From assembly GCF_023715605.1 (NCBI RefSeq), contig NZ_JAMBOL010000003.1, positions 186,001 to 250,000 of the forward strand: a stretch of 64,000 nt of DNA, in the 5' to 3' direction. Shown in pieces: positions 8,845 to 18,067 of this stretch. The notes beneath the pieces are model-generated. The model saw only the letters and a program-made list of their open reading frames with translations, had not been told where the DNA came from and searched no databases. This DNA is from Halalkalibacter oceani. GTDB lineage: Bacteria > Bacillota > Bacilli > Bacillales > Bacillaceae_D. Numbering within the stretch: position 1 is the first letter of the stretch; every line of letters begins with the position of its first letter. The position numbers were made by a program, and so were the translations under genes.

Positions 8845-9018
8845 TCAATCCAAAATCCGGTTGTTTTCATCAACGTTTAGCACGATGGAAGAGGCAGGAT
8901 GCTCCTGCTGAACATATCCCTCACCACCGCATACTGTGCATGTATATTGCCATTCTTCATCATCAGCGAGCATTCCTGTTCCTTCACATGCTTTGCAAAC
9001 ATGGTTGCGGTCGACCAT
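8845..9018 (-). CDS. Small CxxCxG zinc-finger-like protein
   Basis: A 57-residue protein with two CxxCxG motifs, CKACEGTG and CTVCGGEG, as in the DnaJ zinc-binding repeat and in small Bacillus proteins of the YuiA kind. The spacing of about 15 residues between pairs fits one zinc site. The ATG at 9018 is chosen because AAAGGGTG lies 6 nt upstream; an in-frame GTG three codons earlier overlaps that site. It starts 15 bp after the aconitase gene and is probably cotranscribed with it. A role in protecting or assembling an iron-sulfur enzyme is only a guess from position. Confidence 0.7.
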   Translation of the reverse strand: MVDRNHVCKACEGTGMLADDEEWQYTCTVCGGEGYVQQEHPASSIVLNVDENNRILD

Positions 9019-9033
9019 TTGTTTCACCCTTTC

Positions 9034-10989
9034 TTACGTGGTAACCTTTTGCTGCGCTTTCACCCAGTTGATTAATCCACCTTTGATCATCATGTCAATT
9101 TGCCTTGCTGACAGCGCATGCCTCACTTTGATGCTTTCTTTTTCGCCATTTAGACTAATGCTAAATTCATTTCCTTGTTGAATCTTATTCTTTACATCTG
9201 TAATCGTCAGGATATCGCCCTGCTTCAGCTTATCGTAATCCGCTTCATTAACAAAAGTGAGCGGCAAAATGCCGAAATTGACCAGGTTCTGCCAATGAAT
9301 CCGCGCAAAATCCTTGACGAGGGCGACCCGCAATCCCAAATACCGCGGCGCAAGCGCCGCGTGCTCACGGCTTGAGCCCTGACCGTAGTTAAAGCCGCCG
9401 ATAATCGCGTGCCCGCCTTGTTCCACCGTTTTCCGCGCCCGCTCATAATACGTCTCATCGACAATTTCAAACACGAATTTGCTGATTTCAGGCAGGTTGC
9501 TGCGAAACGGCAATACGCGAGCACCGCCGGCCAAAATCTCGTCTGTTGAAATATTGTCGCCCATTTTCAGCAAAATCGGCATTTCCAATGTATCAGGGAG
9601 CTCGTTCATTTCCGGAATCGAGGCAATATTCGGCCCTTTATATAATTCCACTTCCCGTGCCTGTTCAAGTGGTAATGGAACCGATAACAAGCTCTCATCA
9701 ACCGTCGGCTTCCTTGGCTCTTTTATTTTCGGATAATCCATCTCCAGCGTGCGCGGATCGGTGATTTTGCCTGTCAGCGCCGAGGCGGCGGCGGTTTCCG
9801 GGCTGCATAAAAAGACGCTGTCCTCTCTCGTTCCCGACCGTCCAGGAAAATTGCGCGGCGTTGTTCTTAGACTGTTTCTTCCTGAGGCGGGCGCCTGTCC
9901 CATGCCGATACAACCGTTGCACCCAGCCTGGTGCAGCCTCGCCCCTGCCTGAAGCAAGCTGGCGATATGCCCCTCTTCCACTAAATCGGTTAAAATTTGG
10001 CGCGAGCTCGGATTGATATCATAGGAAACGCCATTGGCGACCTGTTTTCCTTTTACAATTTCTGCCGCAATCGCAAAATCACGATAGCCCGGATTGGCGG
10101 AAGAGCCGATATACGATTGATAAATCGGTTCCCCAGCGATATCCCGGACGGCGACGACATTCCCCGGGCTCGATGGTTTGGCGACCAACGGCTCCAGCTC
10201 CGATATATTGATTTCTTCATACCGGTCATAGGAAGCCCCTCTGTCCGCTTTCAATTCGATCCAATCTTCTTCACGGTTTTGTTGCTTCAAGTAACGTTTG
10301 ATTTCGTCATCCGATGGAAAGACGGTCCCTGTCGCCCCAAGCTCGGCTCCCATATTGGCGATGACATGACGGTCCATCGCGCTTAAATGCTTTAATCCGT
10401 CACCGAAATATTCGATGACATAGCCGACTCCGCCTTTTACATCATGACGGCGAAGCAGCTCGAGAATCACATCTTTGGCGCTGACCCAGTCAGGCAGCCT
10501 GCCTTTCAGTTCAATGCCCCACACTTGCGGCATTTTGACATAAAACGGTTCTCCGGCAATCGCCATCGCAACGTCAATGCCTCCCGCCCCCATCGCCAGC
10601 ATCCCCATGCAGCCATTTGCGCATGTATGGCTGTCGGAGCCGAGCAATGTTTTTCCCGGTTTCGCCAGCCTTTGCATATGAACCGGATGGCTGACTCCAT
10701 TTCCCGGTCGGCTGTAATACAAGCCAAACCGCCGCGTCGCGCTTTCCAAAAACAAGTGGTCGTCCGGATTTTTGCTATCTACTTGAATCAAGTTATGATC
10801 GACATACTGCGCCGACGCTTCGGTTTTGGCATAGTCGAGCCCCATCGCTTCCAATTCGAGCATCACCATTGTTCCAGTCGCATCCTGCGTCAACGTTTGA
10901 TCAATTTTCAAGCCAATTTCTGTGCCCGGCGTCATTTCACCAGACAAAAGATGGCCATCAATCAGCTTTTGCGTCACATTAAACGCCAT
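9034..10989 (-). CDS. Aconitate hydratase, short (Aquifex-type) form
   Basis: A 651-residue aconitase-superfamily enzyme. The first part carries the iron-sulfur ligands: DSHTCANG near residue 115 and the paired cysteines of GCNGCIGMG near 360. The C-terminal swivel domain has GDNISTDEI and the substrate arginine in GSSREHAA. The usual Bacillus aconitase CitB is about 900 residues; this shorter form resembles the aconitase group first noted in Aquifex, which includes homoaconitase-like enzymes. Start ATG 10989 follows AAAGGGGGACG; an in-frame ATG 39 codons upstream has no ribosome site. Citrate/isocitrate isomerisation is likely but another hydroxy-tricarboxylate is possible. Confidence 0.88.
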   Translation of the reverse strand: MAFNVTQKLIDGHLLSGEMTPGTEIGLKIDQTLTQDATGTMVMLELEAMGLDYAKTEASAQYVDHNLIQVDSKNPDDHLFLESATRRFGLYYSRPGNGVSHPVHMQRLAKPGKTLLGSDSHTCANGCMGMLAMGAGGIDVAMAIAGEPFYVKMPQVWGIELKGRLPDWVSAKDVILELLRRHDVKGGVGYVIEYFGDGLKHLSAMDRHVIANMGAELGATGTVFPSDDEIKRYLKQQNREEDWIELKADRGASYDRYEEINISELEPLVAKPSSPGNVVAVRDIAGEPIYQSYIGSSANPGYRDFAIAAEIVKGKQVANGVSYDINPSSRQILTDLVEEGHIASLLQAGARLHQAGCNGCIGMGQAPASGRNSLRTTPRNFPGRSGTREDSVFLCSPETAAASALTGKITDPRTLEMDYPKIKEPRKPTVDESLLSVPLPLEQAREVELYKGPNIASIPEMNELPDTLEMPILLKMGDNISTDEILAGGARVLPFRSNLPEISKFVFEIVDETYYERARKTVEQGGHAIIGGFNYGQGSSREHAALAPRYLGLRVALVKDFARIHWQNLVNFGILPLTFVNEADYDKLKQGDILTITDVKNKIQQGNEFSISLNGEKESIKVRHALSARQIDMMIKGGLINWVKAQQKVTT

Positions 10990-11085
10990 TACGTTCGTCC
11001 CCCTTTGTACAAATCCAGCTTCACTTAGTCTGTTTTGAAAAGGGAAAATGTATGCTCCAGGCGGGAAATTCTTTTTTAAGGAAGC

Positions 11086-11134
11086 AAAAAGGAGTTTGAG
11101 TAACAAGGTTCGTTTACCTTTTTACTCAAACTCC
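11086..11134 (-). terminator. Terminator of the metI-metF-metH operon
   Basis: GGAGTTTGAGTAA and its exact complement form a stem followed by TTTTTGC on the minus strand, 24 bp after the metH stop. Confidence 0.85.
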
Positions 11135-11157
11135 GAAAATAGAAAGCTCTTTTCTTT

Positions 11158-14100
11158 TTAAGCCAGCACGTTAAAATAACGCCCTTCCGGATGGGAGAAG
11201 ACCATCGCGGTCACCGATGCTTCGGGTTCCATCATGAAGCCTTCCGTCAGCTGGACGCCGATTTTTTCCGGCTTCAGCAAGGCAAACAGCTTCTCCTGAT
11301 CCTCAAGATTCGGACAGGCCGGGTAGCCGAAGGAGACGCGCACACCCTGATATTTGGCGGAGAAGCGCTCCTCCATCGTCATGTCCGCCGAATCCGGAAA
11401 GCCCCAACGGTCGCGCATTTGCTGATGGAGACGCTCAGCAAAGCCTTCAGCGATTTCCAAAGCCGCGGCCTGCATTAGGTGACTTTCCAAATAGTCGCCC
11501 TCTTCCTTTGCTTTCTCCGCTAATTCACGGACACCGTGACCGGCGGTGACAGCGAGGAAGCCGACATAATCCATTTCACCGCTTTCTACCGGGCGTAGAA
11601 AATCAGCCAAGCAAAGGTACGGCTTCTGGCGCTGACGCGGGAAGCTGAAGCGCTCAAGCACCGTGGACGTATCTTCCGGATCATAAATCAGAACATCGTT
11701 GCCGTCGGCCTGTGCCGGGAAAAAGCGGTACATGCCGTGCGCGGAAATAATCTGTTCTGCCTTGGCCCGCTGTAAAAACTGATCAACCTTTTCCTTCAGC
11801 TGAACGGCCCGTTCGTCTTTCTCGGCGAGCAGACGGCTCACTTTGCCTTGTAAGCCGAGATGGCGGCCGAGCAACATTTGCATATTAATATAAGGCTCTA
11901 GATGAGAGAGCTTGTAATCGCGTAAAATATGAGTATCGAGGTCCGTCGGCGTAAAAATCGGACCATCCGTTTTCACCTCGGAGCGCACCGGAGCCTTTGC
12001 CGGATCATCCGGTTCTCCTCGTGTTCTTTCTTTCCGAACCGCGTCCTTTTTCGCCCGTGCTTCCGCCAGTTCTTCCGCCAGACGGGTCCGCTCGTCCGGA
12101 TTGGCGAGACGGTTGGCGATTTCCAGCCCGTTCATCGCGTCCTTGGCGTAAAGAACCATTCCATCGTATTCGGCGGCGATCTTCGTATCGGTGAATTTGC
12201 GCGTCAATGCTGCTCCCCCGACCAAAATCGGAATCGAGATTTTCTGCTGGCGCAAATCCTGCGCCGTCAGCACCATCTGCTGCGCGGATTTGACGAGCAG
12301 CCCGGACAAACCGACCGCATCCGGCTTTTCCTTTTTAATCGCCTCAATCAGTTCAGTCGACGTCACTTTAATGCCGAGGTTGACGATTTTGAAGCCGTTG
12401 TTGCTTAAGATGATCTCCACGAGATTTTTTCCGATATCATGGACGTCACCTTTTACGGTCGCCAAAATGATTTTTCCTTTGCCGTTATCATCTTCCTTTT
12501 TCTCCATGAACGGTTCCAAATGAGCAACAGACGCTTTCATCACCTCAGCGCTTTGCAGCACTTCGGCGACGATCAGTTCGTTATTGTTGAACAGGCGGCC
12601 CACTTCATCCATCCCGGTCATCAGCGGCCCGTTAATAATATCAAGCGGGTCATCGTACTTCGCCAGCGCTTCATCGAGGTCCTTCGTCAGTCCTTCCTTT
12701 GTCCCTTCAACGATATAGGAAGCGAGCCGCTCCTCAAGACTAAGCGTGGAAAGCTCGACTTTCTTCTCTGCTTTTTTCCCGCGGTAAAAAGCGGTAAATT
12801 CAGCGAGCGTCTCATCTGTTGTTTCAAATAACAGCTTGCGCGACATTTCTTTTTCGTTATCTGAAATCGAGGCATAGCGTTCAAGCTTCTCGGTATTGAC
12901 GATCGCATAGTCCAGCCCGGCCTGGGTGCATTCATACAAATAAACAGCATTCAGCACTTCGCGGCCGACCGGCGGCAAGCCGAACGAAACGTTGCTCACA
13001 CCGAGAATCGTCAAACAGTCCGGCAACGCTTCTTTAATCAGGCGGATGCCTTCGACCGTCGCATTGGCGGAGCCGATATACTGCTCATCACCGGTTCCAA
13101 CCGGGAAGACGAGCGGATCAAAAATGATATCCTCCGGCTTTAAGCCGTATTTGTTTACGAGCAGGTCATGCGAGCGTTTCGCGACCTCGAGCTTGCGTTC
13201 CGCGCTGACGGCCATCCCTTTCTCGTCAATCGTCCCGACGACCACCGCCGCCCCGTAGCGTTTGACAATCGGAATTACTTTTTCGAACCGTTCTTCCCCG
13301 TCCTCCAGGTTGATCGAATTGATGATCGCTTTCCCCTGAGAATACGTCAACGCTTTTTCAATGACGTTCTCATCCGTTGAATCAATCATCAATGGCACTT
13401 TCACTTTATTGATTACATAGCTTAAAAACTGTTCCATATCCTCAAGCTCTTCACGGTCCGGGTCAGCGAGACAGACGTCAATGACGTGGGCGCCGCGCTT
13501 CACCTGGGCCCGGGCGATTTCCGACGCTTCTTCAAATTTCCCTTCCGCGATCAGACGCTTGAACTTCCGTGAACCAATGACATTCGTCCGTTCGCCGACG
13601 AACAACGGACGCATGCTTTCCTCATAAATTAACGGTTCAATGCCTGAAACAGCATGTGGATGTTTCTCCTTAATCACGCGTGGGGCAAAGTCCTTCGTTG
13701 CTTCGACCATTGCCGCAATATGCTCAGGCGTCGTTCCACAGCAGCCGCCGACGATATTGAGCCAGCCCTTTTCCGCAAAAGCCGAAAGCTTTGTCGCAAG
13801 CGAGTCGGGCGATTCATGATAATGCCCTTCCTCATCAGGCAGGCCGGCATTTGGGTAGCAGCTGACATAGGTTGTCGCCAACTCCGACAGAGAGCGAATA
13901 TGGTCGCGCATAAATTCCGGTCCCGTCGCACAGTTTAAGCCGACGACGGTCGGCTTCATATGCTCAAGCGATAAATAAAACGCTTCGATGTTTTGACCGG
14001 CAAGCGTCGTGCCCATCGGCTCGATCGTTCCTGAAACGATGATCGGCAGCTTTTTATCAAGCTCGGTGAAAGCTTGCTCAATTCCGATATAAGCCGCCTT

Positions 14101-14610
14101 GACGTTGCGCATATCCTGACTCGTTTCGAGCAGCATCACATCGACTCCGCCGAGAATTAAGCCACGAGCCTGTTCATAATAGGATTCAATCAGCTGCTCG
14201 AACGTAACACCGCCCGTCACCGAAAGTGATTTCGTCGTCGGACCCATCGCCCCGGCGACAAAGCGTGGCCATTCCGGTGTTGAAAACTCGTCAGCGACTC
14301 TGCGGGCAATTTCAGCTGAGACGCGGCTCAGCTCTTCTGCCTTATGACCGAGATCGTAATCATCAAGGACGATATTGGTCGAACCGAATGTGTTCGTTTC
14401 GATAATATCAGCTCCGGCCTGCAAATAGTCACGGTGAATCTTCTCAATGACTTCGGGCGCTGTTTCGTTCAAGTATTCGTTACAGCCTTCATATTCTTCG
14501 CCGCCAAAATCTTCCGCGCTTAAATTAGCCTGCTGGAGCATCGTTCCCATCGCCCCGTCAAGTACTAATATTTTTCGTTCCAATTGTTGTTCAAATAAAG
14601 ACTTCGTCAT
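11158..14610 (-). CDS. metH: Cobalamin-dependent methionine synthase MetH
   Basis: A full-length 1150-residue MetH, which moves a methyl group from 5-methyltetrahydrofolate to homocysteine through methylcobalamin. In order: the zinc homocysteine-binding domain (about 1-320, NCATGP and GGCCGTTPEH), the pterin-binding barrel (about 340-610), the cobalamin cap and Rossmann domain with the ligand histidine in DVHDIGK near 735, and the SAM-dependent reactivation domain (about 900-1150, VSFGYPACPN). All key residues are present. It is the last gene of a SAM-riboswitch operon with metI and the metF fusion. A B12-independent isozyme (metE, 60496-62754) under a cobalamin riboswitch gives the cell two routes. 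Confidence 0.96.
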   Translation of the reverse strand: MTKSLFEQQLERKILVLDGAMGTMLQQANLSAEDFGGEEYEGCNEYLNETAPEVIEKIHRDYLQAGADIIETNTFGSTNIVLDDYDLGHKAEELSRVSAEIARRVADEFSTPEWPRFVAGAMGPTTKSLSVTGGVTFEQLIESYYEQARGLILGGVDVMLLETSQDMRNVKAAYIGIEQAFTELDKKLPIIVSGTIEPMGTTLAGQNIEAFYLSLEHMKPTVVGLNCATGPEFMRDHIRSLSELATTYVSCYPNAGLPDEEGHYHESPDSLATKLSAFAEKGWLNIVGGCCGTTPEHIAAMVEATKDFAPRVIKEKHPHAVSGIEPLIYEESMRPLFVGERTNVIGSRKFKRLIAEGKFEEASEIARAQVKRGAHVIDVCLADPDREELEDMEQFLSYVINKVKVPLMIDSTDENVIEKALTYSQGKAIINSINLEDGEERFEKVIPIVKRYGAAVVVGTIDEKGMAVSAERKLEVAKRSHDLLVNKYGLKPEDIIFDPLVFPVGTGDEQYIGSANATVEGIRLIKEALPDCLTILGVSNVSFGLPPVGREVLNAVYLYECTQAGLDYAIVNTEKLERYASISDNEKEMSRKLLFETTDETLAEFTAFYRGKKAEKKVELSTLSLEERLASYIVEGTKEGLTKDLDEALAKYDDPLDIINGPLMTGMDEVGRLFNNNELIVAEVLQSAEVMKASVAHLEPFMEKKEDDNGKGKIILATVKGDVHDIGKNLVEIILSNNGFKIVNLGIKVTSTELIEAIKKEKPDAVGLSGLLVKSAQQMVLTAQDLRQQKISIPILVGGAALTRKFTDTKIAAEYDGMVLYAKDAMNGLEIANRLANPDERTRLAEELAEARAKKDAVRKERTRGEPDDPAKAPVRSEVKTDGPIFTPTDLDTHILRDYKLSHLEPYINMQMLLGRHLGLQGKVSRLLAEKDERAVQLKEKVDQFLQRAKAEQIISAHGMYRFFPAQADGNDVLIYDPEDTSTVLERFSFPRQRQKPYLCLADFLRPVESGEMDYVGFLAVTAGHGVRELAEKAKEEGDYLESHLMQAAALEIAEGFAERLHQQMRDRWGFPDSADMTMEERFSAKYQGVRVSFGYPACPNLEDQEKLFALLKPEKIGVQLTEGFMMEPEASVTAMVFSHPEGRYFNVLA

Positions 14611-14638
14611 ACGCTTTAGTCCTTTCTCCTGATCCCTG

Positions 14639-16477
14639 CTACTGATTTTTAATGGATGCTGCCTTCGTCTTCGCTTGAATATAATCAGTCAGTTCAACGG
14701 TCATCTCATACCGTAAAAATGGCGTTATCAAATAAATGCCGTTAAAGAATGTTAGCGCCGTGTCAATTAACGACTTGGCAATCCGTATCCCTTCTTCCGC
14801 CGCCCGCTGACGGTCATCACCGCACCGCTCCATCGCGCTCCGGATTTCATCGGTTAATTTTATACCGGGTACTTCATTGTGAAGAAATTCAGCATTCCTT
14901 GTTCCGGTTAACGGCATGATCCCGATGTAAAGCGGCTGTTCGATATGCTTTGTCGCCTCGTACACCGCTTCAATTTGCGCTTCACTGTAAATCGGCTGCG
15001 TCATAAAATAATCGGCGCCGCTCTCGACTTTTTTCTCCATCCGCTGCACCGCTTTGTCCAAATGCCGGACATTCGGATTAAAGGCTGCCCCGACAGAGAA
15101 GGTTGACTTCTGTCCGAGCTCTTTTCCTGAGAAAGAAATTCCTTCGTTCAATTGCTTAATAAAGGAAATTAATTGAAAGGAAGTTACGTCATACACCGAA
15201 GTCGCCCCCGGAAAATCTCCTATTTTCGTCGGGTCGCCCGTCACCGCCAGCAGATCATCAATTCCTAAGGCGTGAAGCCCCATTAAGTGTGATTGCAGCC
15301 CGATTAAATTGCGGTCGCGGCATGTAACATGAACGAGTGGACGAGCGCCGATCTGCCCTTTCAGCATCGCTCCGAGTGCCAGGTTGTCGACACGCGGGGA
15401 AGCGAGTGAATTATCGGCCATCGTCACCGCATCGACGCTGGCCTGATGAAGCTTTTTCGCTCCTTCGATAAATCGGTCCGTATTAAGCTTTTTCGGCGGG
15501 TCAAGCTCGACGATCACCGACTTGCGCTGCTTCACAAGCTCAGGCAGCGGCGTATGCTCCGGCGGCAGCTCGATCCGCTTTTCCACACGGATAATCGAAC
15601 GGACTTTTTTCTCCGTAATCGGTGCGAACCGTTCCTTCACCTCTTTGAATGCTGTGATATGTTCGGGTGTCGTTCCGCAGCAGCCGCCCAATAAGCGGAC
15701 CCCCTCCTTGACGAACTTCTCCCCCATCGCCTTGAAATAGTCCGCATTCGACTGATAAAAAACGCGCCCGTCGCGATAATCGGGCAGACTCGCATTCGGG
15801 TACGCTGACAGATAGCCGTTCTCCGGCAGCGGAATCGATTCAAATGAACGCAGCATATGGAAAGGCCCCATCCGGCAATTTAAGCCGACGACATTCGCTC
15901 CGGCTGCAATCAGCTCACGAAAAGCATCCGCGACCGGGATCCCGCCATTCATCACGCCGATTTCTCCTAATGAAAGGTTAACAATGATCGGCAAATTCGT
16001 CCACTTTCTCGCCAGGGTTGTAGCCATTTTTGCTTCTTCAAGGTCATAAAATGTTTCAAGTAACAGGCCGTCGACGCCTCCTTGCAGAAGGTACTTCATT
16101 TGCTCGTTAAACGACTCTTCGATTTCCTGAAGCGACCATTCCTCCAGCTGAAAGCGGCGCACCCCGCCAATTGTGCCGACGACAAAGGTCCGTCCGTCCG
16201 CAGCCTGCTTCGCTAATGCAACAGCTGCCTCGTTGATGAGCTGAACCTGATTTTCCAGGCCGTATTTTTCGAGCTTTAAGGAATTGGCCGCATATGTATT
16301 TGTTTGAATCACATCGGCTCCAGCCTCTACATACTGCTTGTGGACCGCGATGATCTTATCGGGATTACTGAGATTGACTTCTTCAAAGCATTGATCAACC
16401 CCCTGCTCATACAGGAGGGTGCCCATTGCCCCGTCTCCTACAAGGACCTCATTTGCTAATCGTTCCAACAGCTTCAT
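14639..16477 (-). CDS. yitJ: Bifunctional homocysteine methyltransferase / methylene-THF reductase
   Basis: A 612-residue fusion. The N-terminal half (about 1-295) is a zinc homocysteine S-methyltransferase domain with DGAMGT, NCRMGP and GGCCGTTPEH. The C-terminal half (about 315-600) is a MetF-type 5,10-methylenetetrahydrofolate reductase with ADNSLASPR, VTGDPTK and FMTQPIY. It matches B. subtilis YitJ in design. The reductase supplies 5-methyl-THF for MetH or MetE; the N-terminal domain may use another methyl donor such as S-methylmethionine. It sits between metI and metH, 28 bp before metH, in one SAM-regulated unit. Start follows AAAGGAGGG. Confidence 0.94.
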   Translation of the reverse strand: MKLLERLANEVLVGDGAMGTLLYEQGVDQCFEEVNLSNPDKIIAVHKQYVEAGADVIQTNTYAANSLKLEKYGLENQVQLINEAAVALAKQAADGRTFVVGTIGGVRRFQLEEWSLQEIEESFNEQMKYLLQGGVDGLLLETFYDLEEAKMATTLARKWTNLPIIVNLSLGEIGVMNGGIPVADAFRELIAAGANVVGLNCRMGPFHMLRSFESIPLPENGYLSAYPNASLPDYRDGRVFYQSNADYFKAMGEKFVKEGVRLLGGCCGTTPEHITAFKEVKERFAPITEKKVRSIIRVEKRIELPPEHTPLPELVKQRKSVIVELDPPKKLNTDRFIEGAKKLHQASVDAVTMADNSLASPRVDNLALGAMLKGQIGARPLVHVTCRDRNLIGLQSHLMGLHALGIDDLLAVTGDPTKIGDFPGATSVYDVTSFQLISFIKQLNEGISFSGKELGQKSTFSVGAAFNPNVRHLDKAVQRMEKKVESGADYFMTQPIYSEAQIEAVYEATKHIEQPLYIGIMPLTGTRNAEFLHNEVPGIKLTDEIRSAMERCGDDRQRAAEEGIRIAKSLIDTALTFFNGIYLITPFLRYEMTVELTDYIQAKTKAASIKNQ

Positions 16478-16493
16478 TACGGGTCCCTCCTTT

Positions 16494-17606
16494 CTATTCC
16501 TTTGATGTCACAAAGTGAAAAGCTTGCTCCAGGTCTTTTATTAAATCCTCGCTGCGCTCAATTCCGACCGAAAAGCGCAACAGCCGGTTACAGACGCCAT
16601 TGGCAATCCGAATGTCCTCGGGAATATCCATATGCGTCTGCGTCGCCGGATACGTCATCAGACTCTCCACTCCACCAAGGCTCTCCGCAAAGGAAATCAG
16701 TTTCAGCTGCTGCAAAAACGGGTTGACCCATGCTTCCTTTTTAATTCGGAAGGAAAGCATACCGCCTTTGCCTGGATACAGAACATCCGTTACCGCTTCA
16801 TGCTCTTCAAGAAAAGCGACAACGGCCTTCGCATTCTCCTCATGCTTTTCCATCCGCAAAGCGAGTGTCTTCATTCCGCGGATGAGCAGCCAGGAGTCAA
16901 ACGCCGACAGAGTCGCCCCAATGCCGTTATGGTAATAAGCGATCTTTTCACAGAGCTCCGTGCCTTTAGCTGCCACGAGACCGGCAATCACATCATTATG
17001 CCCGCCTAAATATTTCGAGGCGCTATGGATGACAATGTCGGCTCCTTTGACGAGCGGCTGCTGAAGCAGCGGTGTATAAAATGTATTATCGACAATCAGC
17101 AGCAATTGATGCTTCTTGGCGATTTCCGCCAAGGCGGCAATATCGGCTTCCTGCATTAACGGATTCGTCGGTGTCTCGATGAAAAGCGCCTTCGTCCGCT
17201 CATTGATTAATGACTCGAAATGCTCTAGGTTTCGCGGATCACCGTAAGCAAATGACAGTCCCCAGCGATTCCAGCCCTGTTCAAATAAACGATACGTTCC
17301 CCCGTAAAGATCCTGAGAGGCCAAAATCTCATCTCCCTGGGCGAACAGGGAAAATACCGTCTGAATCGCCGCCATCCCTGAACTACAGGCAAATCCGCGA
17401 TCTCCTTCCTCAAGGGCGGCAATCGCCTTTTCTACGACTTCCCTTGTCGGATTTCCTGTTCTGGCATAATCATAGCCTGTCGACTCTCCGATTCCTGTAT
17501 GACGATACGCCGTTGAAAAATAAACAGGCGTATTAATCGTTCCTGTCCGGTCTTCTGAGCGGTTTCCGATCTGTACTAGCAATGTCTCAAGCTTGTCTCG
17601 ATTCAT
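16494..17606 (-). CDS. metI: Cystathionine gamma-synthase / O-acetylhomoserine thiolyase
   Basis: A 370-residue PLP enzyme of the Cys/Met metabolism family. Seen are the GYDYARTGNPTR motif near residue 43, the SSGMAAI turn, ETPTNP, and the PLP lysine in HSASKYLGGHND near 198. B. subtilis MetI uses O-acetylhomoserine with cysteine, and also shows thiolyase activity with sulfide, to feed methionine synthesis. It is the first gene after the SAM riboswitch and terminator (17635-17800), and is followed after 16 bp by the metF fusion. Unlike B. subtilis, the next gene is not metC. The start follows GGTGGAGG. Confidence 0.92.
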   Translation of the reverse strand: MNRDKLETLLVQIGNRSEDRTGTINTPVYFSTAYRHTGIGESTGYDYARTGNPTREVVEKAIAALEEGDRGFACSSGMAAIQTVFSLFAQGDEILASQDLYGGTYRLFEQGWNRWGLSFAYGDPRNLEHFESLINERTKALFIETPTNPLMQEADIAALAEIAKKHQLLLIVDNTFYTPLLQQPLVKGADIVIHSASKYLGGHNDVIAGLVAAKGTELCEKIAYYHNGIGATLSAFDSWLLIRGMKTLALRMEKHEENAKAVVAFLEEHEAVTDVLYPGKGGMLSFRIKKEAWVNPFLQQLKLISFAESLGGVESLMTYPATQTHMDIPEDIRIANGVCNRLLRFSVGIERSEDLIKDLEQAFHFVTSKE

Positions 17607-17634
17607 CTGTATACCTCCACCTTTACCAAATTAT

Positions 17635-17680
17635 GAAAAAACACCCACTTCTTAAATTCCATTAAGAAGAAGGTGTTTGG
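17635..17680 (-). terminator. Riboswitch-controlled terminator before metI
   Basis: AACACCTTCTTCTTAA pairs with TTAAGAAGTGGGTGTT around a 6-nt loop and is followed by a T-run on the minus strand. It lies between the SAM aptamer and metI, so SAM binding should favour it. Confidence 0.85.
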
Positions 17681-17689
17681 TTATGAATT

Positions 17690-17800
17690 CGCTTCTTCTT
17701 ATCTTTCAGATCATCGCGACCTGATGGAATTAGCACCTGACCATGAATGGCTGGTTGCTGAGACATCGTCGGGCCAGTCCCTCCGTCTCTCTTGATAAGA
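17690..17800 (-). promoter_or_regulatory. SAM-I (S-box) riboswitch
   Basis: Read on the minus strand, the sequence has the class hallmarks in order: CTTATCAAGAGAGACGGAGG at the P1 start, ACTGGCCC, GATGTCTCAGCAACC, a P3 arm with AATGGTCAGGTGCTAATTCC, and the closing GATAAGAAG that pairs with the start. High SAM should end transcription before metI-metF/methyltransferase-metH. The gap between metI and the zinc-ribbon gene holds this leader and no other gene. Confidence 0.95.
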
Positions 17801-17884
17801 AATCGTATGTAAATGAGTTTTTCGTTTAATCAAAATTACAACAATTCAAACCATTTTGCAAGTGAAATTTTTTTCCTGAAGTAT

Positions 17885-18046
17885 TCATTCCGGTGTTGCG
17901 TCAATATGCAAATGCTCCGCATTCCCACATACACAGCGCTTAAAACCGGTTTCATACTCGCCTGACTCGGTTCGTCTTCCTCTGAGAATATATTTTTCTC
18001 CACAGACCGGACAGCGAATGACAACGCGATAACGTCCTTCAGACAT
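17885..18046 (-). CDS. Small zinc-ribbon protein
   Basis: A 53-residue protein starting at ATG 18046 with AAAGGTGG upstream. It has CPVCG near residue 12 and CVCG near 38, a compact four-cysteine zinc-ribbon pattern, and little hydrophobic sequence. An overlapping reading frame of 62 codons in this spot (17836-18024) lacks both a good ribosome site and these motifs, so this frame is preferred. It lies 21 bp after prsW in the same direction. The function is unknown. Confidence 0.65.
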   Translation of the reverse strand: MSEGRYRVVIRCPVCGEKYILRGRRTESGEYETGFKRCVCGNAEHLHIDATPE

Positions 18047-18067
18047 AATAACCACCTTTCTTACTTT

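Noticed and set aside
10444-11028. 194-codon plus-strand frame opposite the aconitase
   Set aside because: Shadow of a well-supported gene, rich in His/Arg as antisense frames of this gene class often are.
17836-18024. 62-codon minus-strand frame
   Set aside because: It overlaps the zinc-ribbon gene in another frame, lacks a ribosome site and domain features.
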